A stretch of DNA of 64,000 nt from Linum tenue (taxonomy: Eukaryota > Streptophyta > Magnoliopsida > Malpighiales > Linaceae). Shown here in pieces: positions 1-12,269 of this stretch. The position numbers were made by a program, and so were the translations under genes. The DNA lies in the NCBI GenBank assembly GCA_946122785.1, contig CAMGYJ010000008.1, positions 10,441,475 through 10,505,474 on the forward strand. The letters are read 5' to 3'. Each line of letters starts with the position of its first letter. Positions within the stretch are counted from its first letter, which is position 1. The notes beneath the pieces were generated by a model, which worked only from the letters and a program-made list of their open reading frames with translations, was not told the origin of the DNA and made no database searches.

Positions 1-122
1 GTTATGCTAACAACAGCGCCAACGACATCTGACAGAGGCACAAGCAAGAGAAGAAAGGAAAGGATGGTAAGCAGTACACTGCAGAACGGACAGCAAGAGA
101 CGTAAAGAATACAGTACAAGAC

Positions 123-636
123 CTGTTAGATAAACCGATGAACGTATGCGGGAATGAAGCGAGCTGAACGGGGTAAATTCGAACGCATCCGGCCAGAATG
201 AAGGTGACGAACGGGTCACGTCTTCGAACTGTGTAGCGGCAGAGAGGATGATGGTCAACTTATGAGAGCAAGAACGATACGAAGGGGCCGGTGGCTTGAC
301 GCGAAAATTGCTCACGAAGTAAACGCTACCCAACTGCAGAAGCGGAGAGAAATGGCGCGTGAGTTCCGAAGGAGCCGTGCCCTGAATCAAAGTACCCTGG
401 CCAGAAAAGAAACGAACATCAGAGGGCTGTAAAAAGAAGGGAGGCGCAAGATTACGTGGCAAAATAAAAAGGAAAGCAGCGCTGACCTCCTCATCATTCC
501 AAAGAGTGCAGTAGTTGAAGATTAATGTAGGATTCTTGAGGCCATAAGACCCCCACGCATTTAGGAGGCGCAGCTTCAGAAGAGTCTGAGGGCCATCGGA
601 GTCGCTGAGGTCAAGAAGCAATTTATGGGTCACCAT
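123..636 (-). CDS. Replication protein A 70 kDa-like (DUF223/OB-fold) protein, partial
   Basis: The ATG is at 636 on the minus strand. About 171 residues look like the N-terminal OB fold of plant RPA70-like proteins: an opening stretch reading HKLLLDLSDSD, then a core with GTLIQGTAP, a GSVYFVSNFRV strand and a SYRSCSHKLTI strand, followed by a FEFTPF motif and SSVYLT. These proteins bind single-stranded DNA. Many plant copies belong to large RPA-like families or travel with Helitron transposons. After SSVYLT the similarity stops at a possible splice donor (CAG|GT at 123/122). The frame runs on to a stop at 7, but that tail is low-complexity and probably intronic. The rest of the gene would lie left of the window. 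I cannot tell a functional gene from a transposon-borne copy. Confidence 0.55.
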
Positions 637-2113
637 GGAAGAGCAATAGAAGAAAGCAAGCGAGCAAGCAAGCTAGAAGAGGAAAAGTCTGTAAGAAGCA
701 CAAATGAAAGGTAGCAAAGCAAAACAAGACTTTTGTGGGGAAAGGAACAGATGAGGAAGCGCCAGACCTGTCATTTCCAGGGGAAAGGTGAGGAGTTCCG
801 AAAACCGATAAGTTGCAGAGAGAAGAGAAGTCGCTGGCGAAGCAACCCAGGCTAAAAGCAGAGAGGAAAGAGAGAGGTAAGCAATGATTACAGACGAGAA
901 CGCAGTAAAAATGTGGCAAAGAAAAACAGTGTTAAGACGTGACTCTACCAAACAGTAAAGTTGTAACTTGTTCTTTTAAAGAGATAATTTTAATAGATTT
1001 GGATAATATAAACGAATTTGAAAAAGGTTTGGATAAAAAATATACATTACTCTTTTTATTATTATCAAAGACCACAAATATTGTAGGAAGAAACTAAACA
1101 TCTCTCTTGGAAACTCTTATCTTCATGCCATCTTTCATAGACAATAGAATAGAAGGTGTTGGCTTCACGATGTGACCCTCTGCCATATCAACTTATAGTT
1201 CCACAGAATAGCACTAATAATGAACTTGAAATGCATGAAAGACATCGCCTTCCTATAAAACAAATCTTTGGTCCTGTCAAAAAAGCCATAAACTTCTGCA
1301 ACGGAACATGAATTATGTTCCCTTCTTCTGAAATCCATCTTTGAGGTTTAAATTCCAAGACACAATACTACTTGGACAGATCTGAAGAAGCTCCGAGAAA
1401 CAAAGACACGACACTAACGAAAGAAAAAGAAAACATAATTCTCAAGACACGACACTAACGAAAGTTGGCTACTTTCCCCATCTCATACATGATAAAAAAA
1501 AATGATAATAGCCCATCTCATACATAATTTCAAGTCACAAGTCACAGCTGCTCAGATTCGAGTTTCGACCCGACCTCCGAATAGCAGCCCACCAGCCCTG
1601 ATTCTCAAGCCAGCCCGCCATTTCCTTGAAGACTGGAGCCCAACCCGCCCTATCTTCCAAATCAATGTCGTTGCTGTCTTGCTGACATGCATGTCTCCTC
1701 TCGCTTCGTCCTCTTCATCTCCTCTCCTCACCAGTTCAAGCAACTAGCTCAAATCGCAATTAACCTTCTTGTATTGCTTGAACTGCCATCTTGATTCTCT
1801 GATGAGAAAGCAGAGTATCCCATCCTTTAGAAAAGAGCTCAAATAGCAATTACTGGGAGTTGACTTGGTGTGAACTGGAGTTGTTCGGTAAAAATAAGTT
1901 GAACTCTAAATTGGCTTAGTTATTTTTAAAGTAATTAATTTTATATATTTTATGACCATTGACATACTACTAAATGTTTGTTTAGTTGAAAAATCAAAAA
2001 AAAATATTCAGATATAAATTATATGCAATTCAAAACATGCCGTATTTTATCAACAATTGTATGTGATTACTACTATCTAGTTTCTAGTTCATCCTCTCAT
2101 CTTTGAAAAGCGA
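637..2113. other. Intergenic, no gene recognised
   Basis: AT-rich DNA upstream of the RPA-like gene. A short direct repeat (AAGACACGACACTAACGAAA) occurs near 1404 and 1445. Open frames around 1502-1747 have no recognisable domain and I do not call them. Confidence 0.5.
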
Positions 2114-2118
2114 GGTTG

Positions 2119-2418
2119 TGTTGAGGGTATGAGTAGTAGTTTAAGGGTATTTTAATATTTGGTGATAGTAAGTCGATTAGGGCTAGCCTATAACCTATAT
2201 AATGTAATTTCGTCATTCAGTTAGGAATCAATCAGGAAATAATCAAAGAATAGTTCTACGTATCTCCCAAACCCTAAATTCTTCTCCTCTCCTTCAATCG
2301 GCCGCCGACCCGTTCTTGCTCTTCTTCTCTCCGAATCTTCGTCTAATTCTTCCTTATTTCTGTTCCAAATCACGTCCTATCACAATAATCTCGGGTGCCA
2401 AGATCCACGCCTCCAACA
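2119..2418 (+). mobile_element. Solo LTR, 300 bp, with 5-bp target-site duplication
   Basis: The segment begins TGTTGAGGG and ends CCTCCAACA, so the termini form the short TG...CA inverted repeat of a retrotransposon LTR. It is flanked on both sides by GGTTG (2114-2118 and 2419-2423). No primer-binding site or internal domain follows, so this is a solo LTR left by recombination between two LTRs. Copia-like by length and termini only; the superfamily is inferred. Confidence 0.85.
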
Positions 2419-2826
2419 GGTTGACCATAGTATTTTATTTTTCAGTTTAGTCCTTTTGCAACAAAAAAAAAACATATTTAAGAGACTTTTGAGGTGATTC
2501 TAAAACTTGAACAGTTGTGGTTCGTCTAATTTCATTAGAAACAAATTTGGAGTTTTAATTCAGAGAATAAGGATCGATCTACTAAATGTATAATTTGATT
2601 TTTCTAGTCTTCATATTATTTATGTTTTGTTTTTGTTGGCACAAGTCATCTTCTGCTTTAATGTCGTAACTGAATTCGATGGTTGGATATCAAATGAGGC
2701 CATGGTGTGTGTCGATTAGGTAGCTAGGAAAGGATTAGGTTGGGGCATTAAATGCTAGTTACGGTATATCTTCTTCTTGTATGCCATCCTTAATTCCCAA
2801 CATACTACCATGTCGAACAGGAATGC

Positions 2827-3234
2827 TGATAGAAACCTGGATATCAGGTTCTATCTATTTCGATGAAGATGAAAGAAATGAGCGGATCACCGAGCTAGTG
2901 ATCGATTCTTGTTAAGGAAGTGTGAGGAAGAAGAAAATTTAGGGAATTGAGAGGGAAAAGAAGTAGAAGCTGCGGCGGCGGCAATAGGGAAGAGGAGAGG
3001 GTTCGGCGGAGAGAGGAAAGAGAGAGGATAAGAAAACACAATTAGATTTAAGCTTGCTTAACTTATATTCCCACGTAACAAAATGGTTTATATAGCAAAC
3101 CCATAATTTCCTATAGCTACCCCAACTTATTAATCCCCAAACATGACCCCAAATGCCCAATAAAATCCTCAAACAATCATAGATTAACAAATGAGTCCAA
3201 ATGCTAAAAATAACATAAATGCAGGTTTCTATCA
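2827..3234 (-). mobile_element. Solo LTR, 408 bp, minus orientation
   Basis: The ends are a perfect 13-bp inverted repeat, TGATAGAAACCTG at the left and CAGGTTTCTATCA at the right. The flanks are AATGC (2822-2826) and AATGT (3235-3239), a 5-bp duplication with one mismatch. On the minus strand a TATATAAACC promoter-like box sits in the first third and a CT-rich leader follows, as expected for an LTR read on that strand. No internal retrotransposon sequence adjoins it. Confidence 0.8.
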
Positions 3235-3239
3235 AATGT

Positions 3240-5178
3240 CCTCCTTAATTGAAAGCCGGCCACCGCCTAACCATGTTCCTGCCGCGTACAAAACTGCTTG
3301 AGTTGAGACTAGAGAGTAAAGGTGGGTCATGATTGGATTTAAATCAGACCAACTAGATTGAATATATTTCGATTCGAATTTGATTGTATGAATGATCCTA
3401 AATGTAAAATAAAAGTGGACCAAAATTGAATTTGGACATCAAACGAACCAAACTTGTATTTTTTTTTCCGTTTGTATTCCCCATATATTATTCGATCTTA
3501 TCACGGTTTGTTCTGGTTCAGGATTGAATCGAACAACGAGTACCTCCGGTCGAGAATTTGTTCAGTACTTTGTCGAGCTACACCTTAAGGCCAAATCGTT
3601 TAATGATAAATATTTTCTGAAATAAATATCTTCGTCTTGGTGAATTAGATAGGGTATTGTGTCGGTGTACTTGACCGCCTCATCCTTTAATCACGAAATC
3701 AAAGATTTGATCACATGGAATCCAAACTATATGTACAAGGATTAGGTGGGGAAGCTATATGTAGCTAGGGTGCATGTTGCTTCTCCTCCCCACTTCCTAT
3801 ACATTCACGTACTTATAATCATTATCTCATACCGGCACAGTGCATGGAACGAATGGCTTGGAGGATGACATGCATGCATATGCAGGTATCATTGTTTATA
3901 TTTCATTGATGATACCTAAAATTAGTTGGATATATGTGCCATAATCGGGGAAACCATCGATGACTTGTGGATAAGGTATCTTTGGCAATTCGCAGTGCCT
4001 GCCTCCAGAGCCTTCTAAATAATGGACTGGACTGGACCATCATATACCAGCTGAGCTGGTATTAGACCTTCAAACCATGTGACGTGACATTATTTCCCGA
4101 CTGCCAAATTGTAGTTCAGAGTTGGCGTTGGCCCATCGGAGGCCGGCCACGTTGGATATTGCACTACCTTCAAATGGGTGATATAGGCTTTGAAGAAATG
4201 CATTGTGCTGGTCACTTGTATTCTTGATTCTAATCTATCAATTCATTAGATTCATGCATCCGTCAATTCACTCCATTAATCTATAAATCTAATTCATTTG
4301 TCACCTCTAGTTGATATTCTCGGTATAAGGTAATTGTGAGAATAGGAAATTGAAGATTAGTAGTTTTTATTGATTGTATAGGATCATGCATCTCTCCATA
4401 TTTTATCATATCACATCAACAATGCGGTTATTCACCACCAATCTGGCATTTCCCAATAAAGTTGTAATCAAAACTGTCATGGAATGTTTTATTAGCTGTT
4501 AATAGATCGTCTCGAAATGGCACATATATACACACAACAAACATTCTAGAATAAGAAAAGAATGAGATTCTAGCAAGCCATTGCTATATCCGTTTCATTA
4601 GGACTTATGATTTCCATTGAATTATTTCCCTTAAATGGAGATATTTCAAAATATCACGTACCATTTACCATACTTCCGAATAAAACCTCACTATGCCACA
4701 ATCCACTACTAGTTATTCAGAGATATCGACCATACTCATACACTAATGGATTCCTGGGGAACAATATAATTCACCACTCGATCAAATTCATCAATCAAAT
4801 GACCCTAATAGACAATTTAAATTTCATGATAGTTACTCTCATGTTCATGGTATGCTTAGGCATGGAGAGATATAGTGATTCATTTTTCCTAGACCAACCA
4901 AATCATCACTTGTACACAAAATTCATATAAAAAAAACTCGAAACAACCCTCCATCCTAATGGAGTTCAATCTAGACCGACCCTAGTTAATTATTATTAGA
5001 TTACTTTGATTAAATCTTTAGTAGCATCTTAACAAATGATGTAAAAATTCTATCGCATTCTTGTCAAAGTTTCACCTATTTATCCCTCGTGGCCCCAAAG
5101 ATTAGTGACCATTTTTGTAATACACCCCAAGGAAAATGTTGTTTCCTTTCCCAATCACCTTCTGATCAATTCCGTCTC
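3240..5178. other. Intergenic and upstream region of the first CYP96 gene
   Basis: AT-rich DNA without a recognisable coding region. The open frame at 4607-4930 matches nothing I know and is not called. Confidence 0.5.
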
Positions 5179-5186
5179 TATAAATA
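5179..5186 (+). promoter_or_regulatory. TATA box of the first CYP96 gene
   Basis: TATAAATA lies 107 bp upstream of the chosen ATG at 5293, a normal plant spacing once a leader of about 75 bases is allowed. Inferred from sequence and position only. Confidence 0.65.
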
Positions 5187-5292
5187 CACACAGACAAAAC
5201 CCCCCTAACAAACCAAGTTTTTACATATATAATAATAAGACGTCCATTCCTTCTTGTCCATTCCCAAACGGCCGAGAAAAGATCAGAAAGAA

Positions 5293-8277
5293 ATGGCGAC
5301 ACTATTGGCACTCGTAATCATTCTCCCTTTCCTTTGCGTGGGCTGGTTGGCCATCCAAAACAAGAAGAAGGCCATTATTATACCAAACTGGCCGGTCGTC
5401 GGCATGCTTCCATCCTTGCTGTGGAACGTATCTCACGACCTCTTCCACGAGTTCATCACCAGAGTCATGAAACAGAGCGGAGGCACTTTCAGGTTCAGAG
5501 GACCATGGTTCGCCGGCGTCGACTTCCTCATCACCGTGGATCCGATGAACGTCCACCACGTCCTCAGTAAGAACTTCAACAACTACCCCAAGGTACGTAA
5601 GGGTTAACGCCGATTAAAAGTTCTCTTCATAAAACTGTGTGTTAAGTTGACCAATGATTGATGTTTGATGAACAGTACGTAGAAAGAATAGAATACGATA
5701 GAAAGAAAGAAAGGACAAATCATATGAGATTGGGTGGGGACCAAGTCTATCTTCCTCCTTTCCTTTCTATCCTCATATTGATTTTCATCACAAAACATTG
5801 CAATATTTACTCATTATTTTAACTTTAGTGATATGATTATAAATATATATTTCTTTTATTACTTATAAAACAAAAACCGACAAATTTAAGGGGTGAAAAT
5901 GGGGAAAAATTCATTTACTATGGAACTCTATGTCACAATGTATTTATTCGACTCAATTCAAATTTTCTGTGTGACAATTTTATGAAACCTAACGTTTAGA
6001 ACTTCTAACGTCACTATCCCTATTAAGCAACGATTTTTCTCATAATGGTAAAGCTTGAAACTATGCGATAACTTTGATGATTTTACTATTAATTAGCAAG
6101 ATGACTTTGATGATGTATAGTCTTTTCAATATCTAGCTTACTTGTTAGTCTAATAGACCTCAATCCAAATACGTACCAAATTAGTTAGTAAATAAACTAG
6201 AAGAGTACGCAACTGCCTAGCTATCTCGTGGTAATATCAGGTATGAGTTATCCTTATCTTCCTTGAAGCAGCTCTGATTGATCGGTTGTCCATATATGGA
6301 GCCATTGTTGGATGGACACACTGAAATTTTACTTACAAATTATCATTGTGTCCATTCACCGGTTACAAAATACTCAATGCACTTCTGACAATTTTGCGCC
6401 CTATAAGCATGTTCTCACAAAATGATGATGTGACTATTATAGCTAAATTCCATTGACGCTACCTCGATAAGGAATTATCCTCATAAATTCTCTTTTTCAT
6501 GTGGAAAGAGATCTTACATCCAAGTTTCGGGATACGCTTCATGTTTGATATATATTTCTCTAACATTGTATTCGTGCAATAAGAAAGCAGTGGCATGTGT
6601 AAAGGTGATGAAATATGAAAATTTCAGCTTTATGAAGTCATTCGGTTGGATAGAAAATATAACTATATGTACGTAATTGTACAAATGAATCATTTTTATT
6701 TGATAGTTTTTGTCTACTTGGATGTATTTAAAAATTCACATGTAAGGTTGTATCATTCAATTCTAATACTTGAAGATAGAAAGAATATGAAAACTCACTC
6801 TACAAAAAATGGCCTCACATATCTTTTTTTCCTTCCCTTTTTCTGTTTTCCTTACCTAAATACACTAACCCAACTGTTTGACGTATATGTAACAATCTGA
6901 ACCTTTTTATGATCAAGATATTGTTCGCTTTGTGCCTAGATCCACACGATTTTTTCTTGTAGTGTATATCAAAGTGACTTCTCATATCGCTACCATGCAA
7001 TATTTCTTTACTCGCCTTCTCCTCGACAGGGACCAAACTTGAAGGCCATACTAGAACCGCTGGGAGACGGCATATTCAACACCGACGGCGAATCCTGGAA
7101 ATCCCAAAGAGAAACCATCCATTCCCTCATCAACACCACCAAATTCCACCACCTAATGCTCAAAACCCTCCATGACAAGCTACAAAACGGCCTGATCCCA
7201 ATCCTCCACAACTCCTCCTCCAAACTCCACAACAATAATGTTCTTCCTCCTCCTCTAGACTTGCAAGAGCTAATGAAGCGGCTCACATTCGACACCATAT
7301 GCTCCCTCGTTACGGGTTTCGATCCCAAATACCTCTCCATCGAACTCCCGAGCCTTCCCTACGCCGACGCGTTCGATGTGATCGAGCAGGTGATTCTCTA
7401 TCGCCACTGTGTCCCAGCCACGGTGTGGAAGTTCCAGAGGTGGGTTGGCATCGGGGATGAGAGGAAAATGAGGGAAGCTCAGGAATGCTTTGATGGGTTT
7501 TTGGAGGAGAGGATCAGAGTGAAGAAAAAAGAGTCGTTTGAGAAGAAGGAGATGGAAACCGTGGTGGATGATGATTTTCTAACGATGATTTTTTCCGGGG
7601 AAGCGGGGATTGATCAGGGGAAATTAACGGATGGGTTCTTGAGAGATGTTGTGTTTAATTTGCTTGTGGCGGGAAGGGACACCATTGCCGCTGCCCTGAG
7701 TTGGTTCTTTTGGCTCGTGGCGAAAAACCCTAACGTGGAGGAGAAGATTCTGAAGGAGTTGGCTCAAGTTATGGGGAAAGACACGAGCTTCCCGACCACA
7801 GATGAGCTGAACAAAATGGTGTATCTTCATGGAGCCATGTGTGAAACCTTAAGGTTGTACCCGTCAGTGCCTTACGAACACAAGCAATCGATCGAGCCGG
7901 ATGTGCTCCCAAGTGGGCACGCCATTAATGGCAACACCAGGATCTTGCTATCTATCTACTCCATGGGAAGGATGGAAGAGATATGGGGTTCGGATTGCAC
8001 AGACTTCAAACCCGAGAGGTGGATTTCGACTAGCTCTACTGATGAGAAGAAGATGGTGGTTAACCACGTGCCGGCTTATAAGTTTGCAGCGTTCATGGCG
8101 GGGCCGAGGACGTGTTTGGGGAGGAAGATAGCGTTCGTTCAGATGAAAGTCGTAGCTAGTTGTGTTCTGCGTAGGTTTAAGATTGAGGTTGTGGATGGAC
8201 ATCCTGTGGTTCCTGAGCCTTCCATTCTCATGTTCATGAAGTATGGACTCAAGGTCAGAGTTTCTAACAGGGCATGA
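5293..8277 (+). CDS. Cytochrome P450, CYP96A-like (MAH1-type mid-chain alkane/fatty acid hydroxylase family)
   Basis: Two coding exons, 5293-5592 and 7030-8277, give 515 residues. The junction AAG|GTACGT ... GACAG|GGA is phase 0 and restores the family motif NYPKGP. The start at 5293 is preferred because it opens a hydrophobic ER anchor (about residues 3-21), followed by the PNWPVVGMLP hinge. Other P450 marks: I-helix AGRDTI (about 314-319), ETLR of the K-helix (E372/R375), FKPERW, and the heme loop FMAGPRTCLGR with Cys462 as ligand. CYP96 enzymes are ER membrane monooxygenases; Arabidopsis CYP96A15 (MAH1) makes secondary alcohols and ketones of cuticular wax. The substrate here is unknown. 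A polyadenylation signal follows at 8383. The 1.4-kb intron is unusual, because Arabidopsis CYP96 genes are mostly intronless as I recall. The gene converges on a paralogue at 9927-11663. Confidence 0.9.
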
Positions 8278-8382
8278 TCAGTTTGGAAAAAGATTAATTA
8301 TGTTCGTGGTTTATGGTGAATTGTCCTTTTGCTTGTGAGATGTCATATATGTTCTCAAAATGGTTTGTACACTTTACCAAGG

Positions 8383-8388
8383 AATAAA
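8383..8388 (+). terminator. Polyadenylation signal of the first CYP96 gene
   Basis: A perfect AATAAA lies about 106 bp after the stop codon, in the position expected for a plant 3' UTR. Confidence 0.6.
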
Positions 8389-9926
8389 AGAAGAGAGGGA
8401 AAAATGGTCTCTTTTATTTAGTAATTGGGTATCATGACCTGCTCCTAAAGTGTTTGTTGCTTCTGGTTAGCAGGATTGCTTATTTCTGTGTGAGAGAGGG
8501 TGCTCGCTTTGTTGTTCTCTAATTAACTCGCCAGTTGTCGAGTTTTGCTTAATTACAGTTTGTGCCATATCTTATTGGTTGTGAGTCAACTGCTCTTTAC
8601 CTCTTTTGCCATGCATGCATGAAATTCATGTGCTGGTATCTTCGGCCGACTCTCCAAATGGGCTTTGTTTTTGTAGGACCTGGTGTTAATTACCTATATG
8701 GACTAGTTCTAGGTCCGGACCGTGCCACAGTACTGGGCCAGCATGTTTACTGTCGGGCTTTACTTTGAGAGTTTTTTTATTGGGACTTTGAGAGTATTAG
8801 GAGTACTAAGTCCGTTCAAGTGGTATATGATATTGTAAATTGTACCGAATAGATTCATGGTATATGATGTTTTGTACTTCAATCGTGTTTCAAGTGTGAT
8901 TCAATAAAATACTATAGTAGTTTGAGCTCTAATAAGGGTTTAACAAACACTGAGATTTATTGAATTTTTTTTAGATGTGCATTATCGACTTGATAGTTTA
9001 TTTTCTCAAGTAAAAAAAACAAGTTAACTTTTTATCAACACCAAACAAGTTTACACCTTTCCTATCTATCACATTTATCAATCCTTACATCTTTTACGGG
9101 CTCCACATAAGCAGCAACATCACACATCAGAGTGCATTTGTACCACACCACATCAAACTGAATCAATACACCAATATAATAAGGTTGGAAAATAATACTT
9201 CATGCTAGAGACAAAAAATCACTATCTAAATTAATCGAACATGTAATCTCTCACAACTGAGTAAACATTGCAGGGACATGGACTGTCAAGACTTGTACAC
9301 TACAAAGGTGGTTAGTAGCATCGACCTCATAGTCTTAGAGGACTCGCACTTAATGAGAGATGAGTATGGGTATTGAAGTGTCCCTCTCCAACCCATTATC
9401 ATCACTATACTCCACATTGGCCAGTCAGAGCCCGTATTTAATTTTTGGAGTCCAGTCACACTCAAGGCCCATTTGACCATATCCTACATCAGGCTATTAT
9501 TTTTGTTATGGTTTATAATTTATCTCAAGAGTTGGGTAACTAAAAAGTGATTAAAATACATTTGTATGATTTTCCAGGATGGGACAAGTGATTTTCCTAT
9601 ATTTATCGGGTTTGTTGTTTTATATTATAAACTCGTAAATATTCAAATAGAAAAATGATTTACATTTTAAAAGTTGTACATCAAGCATATGCTATATAGC
9701 AATTCGGGAACATCCTAATCATAACAATGAAAACACGTACATTTTGTATGCCATCAACACTTTTCACCATTATTCTTACACGTACGTGCATGTACGGCAT
9801 ATGACGGTTGTATATAAACAAATTAAGGTGTGTATTTATCAAAACGTAAAAGGTACATTGAGTTATAGATACGTACACATATCATTAGTGACTTCTCGCC
9901 ACATCTACACACAAAGAGGGTACGTA
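8389..9926. other. Intergenic spacer between the convergent CYP96 genes
   Basis: No gene seen. The part around 9300-9550 resembles sequence around 14.0-14.1 kb and 15.87-15.96 kb, including a shared 'atttatctcaagagttgg' string near 9512 and 15869, so it is a diverged copy of the DNA into which Pack-MULE B inserted. Confidence 0.5.
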
Positions 9927-11663
9927 CTACTTATCCCCTGGTGTTCTGCTTGAAACCCTAACCTTCAGACCATATCTCATGAACATCATGATAGAAGGAA
10001 GCGGGACGACAGGATGATCATCCACCACAACAATCTTATACCTACGTAGGACACAGCTGGCTATATTTTTCAATTGCATGAACGCTATTTTCCTCCCTGG
10101 GCACGACCTTGGCCCCGCCATAAACGCTGCAAACTTGTAGGATGGCACGTGAATGGTACATTTCTTCTTCTTGTTAGCATCATCATCATTGATGATGTTG
10201 TTCCCTTCTGTTCTTTCTGAAATCCACCTCTCGGGTTTGAATTCCATCCAATCCTTACCCCACACCTCTTCCATCCTACCCATCGAGTATATGGATACCA
10301 AAATCCTAGTGTTCTTGCTAACACCATGGCCGCTAGGAAGCACGTCGGCTTCCATGGATTGCTTCGGCTCGTTCGGCACCGAAGGGTACAGCCTCAGAGT
10401 CTCGCTTATGGCCCCATGGAGGTACACCATTTTGTTCAACTCTTCTATGCTCGAAAAGATCCCTTGTTCTTCACCTGATGATTCACCAATTGTACATAAT
10501 AAGATAACTAAATTCTCATCAAGCGTCGCAAAAACAGGTTAGATATCGTCATAATAAGTCTCTTGAAAAGAAAATGTCTTTGTAAACGTTTTTTTACCTG
10601 TTTGAGTAATGACGAGTCGGTCCAATTCTTCGAGGATCTTCTCCTCCGCACCTGGGTTGGTCGCCACGAGCCAAAAGAACCAACTGAGAGCGACAGCAAT
10701 AGTGTCTCTCCCGGCCACCATCAAGCTAACCACAGTCTCCCTCACAAACTTCTCACCTTTAGTACTATAGCAATCCCCCATTAATCGCTCAGTCTCAACT
10801 ATAAGCTTCATCAACAAGTCATAATTATCATCACCATCATCATTACCACAACTCTCCTTCGCCTTTTTCTCCACCATCTTCTCTCTGATCCTTTCCTCCA
10901 GAAACCCATTAAGGCACTCCTCTGCTTTGACAGTCTTCCCTTCCCAGCCTACGTGAAGCCATCTTTGCAACTTCCAAACCCACGGCGGGACGCAGTGGCG
11001 GTAAACAATGGCCTCTTCTATCACATCAAACGCCTCCGCACATGGAACACGAGGAAAACTCGTCGACAAGCACTCCGGGTCGATTCCCAAGAGAAGCAAA
11101 CAAGTGAGGTCGAACGTGAACCGCTTCATCACATCTTGCAAGTCAAGAACAACACCACCATCATCGTGATTTCTCGCGGCGTGGTCGAGTACCGGGATGA
11201 GGCTGCTGGCCAGCTTGTGGCGAAGGGTTTTCATGAGAAGCCGCTCGAATCCGGCGGTTTTGATGAGGGAGAGGATGATGTCCTTCTTCGTCTTCCAGGA
11301 GTCTCCGTCGGTGTTGAATATGACGTCTCCGAATGGATCCATGATGGCCTTGAGCTCGGGTCCCTTGGGGTAGTTGGAGAAGTTCTTTGTGACGATGTGG
11401 TGGACGTTGGTCGGGTCGCTTGTGACGATGAAGTCGAGGTTGGTGAAGGAAGGGCCTTTGAAGGCGAAGGTTCCACCATGGGCTTTCAGGATTCGGGTGG
11501 CGAAATCGTGGAGGTTGGAGAGGTTCCACAGGAGGGATGGAAGCATTCCCAAGAGAGGCCAGTTTGGGAGCGAGGACGATGAGGACTTCTTCCTGATCGT
11601 GATGATGGTGTAAAGAAGAAGTAGTGAGAGGAAGGACGTTATTAGCAAGAGTAGAAGTGGCAT
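9927..11663 (-). CDS. Cytochrome P450, CYP96A-like, second copy
   Basis: Minus strand, exon 1 11663-10598 and exon 2 10474-9927, 537 residues. The 123-bp intron has ACAG|GTAAAA and CATCAG|GTGAA borders; splicing (phase 1) joins ITQTG to EEQGIFSSIEELNKMVYLHG. Start choice: the ATG at 11663 opens a Leu-rich ER anchor followed by LPNWPLLGMLP; the frame stays open a few codons upstream but without an ATG. Motifs: VAGRDTI (about 316-322), ISETLRLYPS, FKPERW, and FMAGPRSCPGR with heme ligand Cys480. It shares the CYP96 layout with its neighbour, and NYPKGPELKAI is uninterrupted where the neighbour has its intron. Likely role is hydroxylation of long-chain aliphatics in the ER; the substrate is not deducible. 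The pair is tail-to-tail, probably an old inverted duplication. Confidence 0.9.
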
Positions 11664-11735
11664 TTTTTCTTGCGCGCGGAAGTAGAACAAAAACTGGCTC
11701 GAGTTTTATGTTTTACAACTTGGGTTTCTCTTTGT

Positions 11736-11743
11736 TATAAATA
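11736..11743 (-). promoter_or_regulatory. TATA box of the second CYP96 gene
   Basis: On the minus strand TATTTATA lies about 73-80 bp upstream of the ATG at 11663. The leader is short but plausible. The motif is near-palindromic, so direction is inferred from the gene. Confidence 0.5.
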
Positions 11744-12269
11744 GGAGAGAGCTAAGCTAGGGCTAGGAGGTACAGCAAGCGAATCCCATCGAACTCGCTA
11801 TGGGGGATGTATCACATGAACTAGGTTGGCATGGCATGGCATGGGGTGGGATGGGCCGGTAATCTGGGAATTGAAGTGCCATGAATGATAATGTAGAAAG
11901 TCAGATCTTGAGGAATTGAGAGATGGATGATGGGCTATTTGCATATACTATAAGACTAAAGGGACCTCTTTTAAATTGGGAGTTGAAGCCTGCGAAAAAA
12001 GAGTTTGATCTAGTGGTAATATCACTTATTTTCAAATTGGAGGTCGTTGATCTGAATCTCTTAAATATGACCTAACTAAAAGCAAACATATGTCATCCCT
12101 GTATAAAAAAAAATTAGAAATCGAGCTAATTAGAATGAATTTGGTTAAATTTCGAATTCATATTGTTATAGGTGATGAACATGCTATGAACTTGTCATTA
12201 TTCAACTCAAATTCCATATACATCATTGTCTAACTGGTTGGATAATATGATGGATTGTAATTATTATTT

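Noticed and set aside
4600..4930. Organellar DNA insertion suggested by AT-rich open frames
   Set aside because: I could not match any part to a plastid or mitochondrial gene.
12000..12070. Another tRNA-like box pair (GATCTAGTGGTAA ... GATCTGAATCTC)
   Set aside because: Too diverged to call a SINE; no ends visible.
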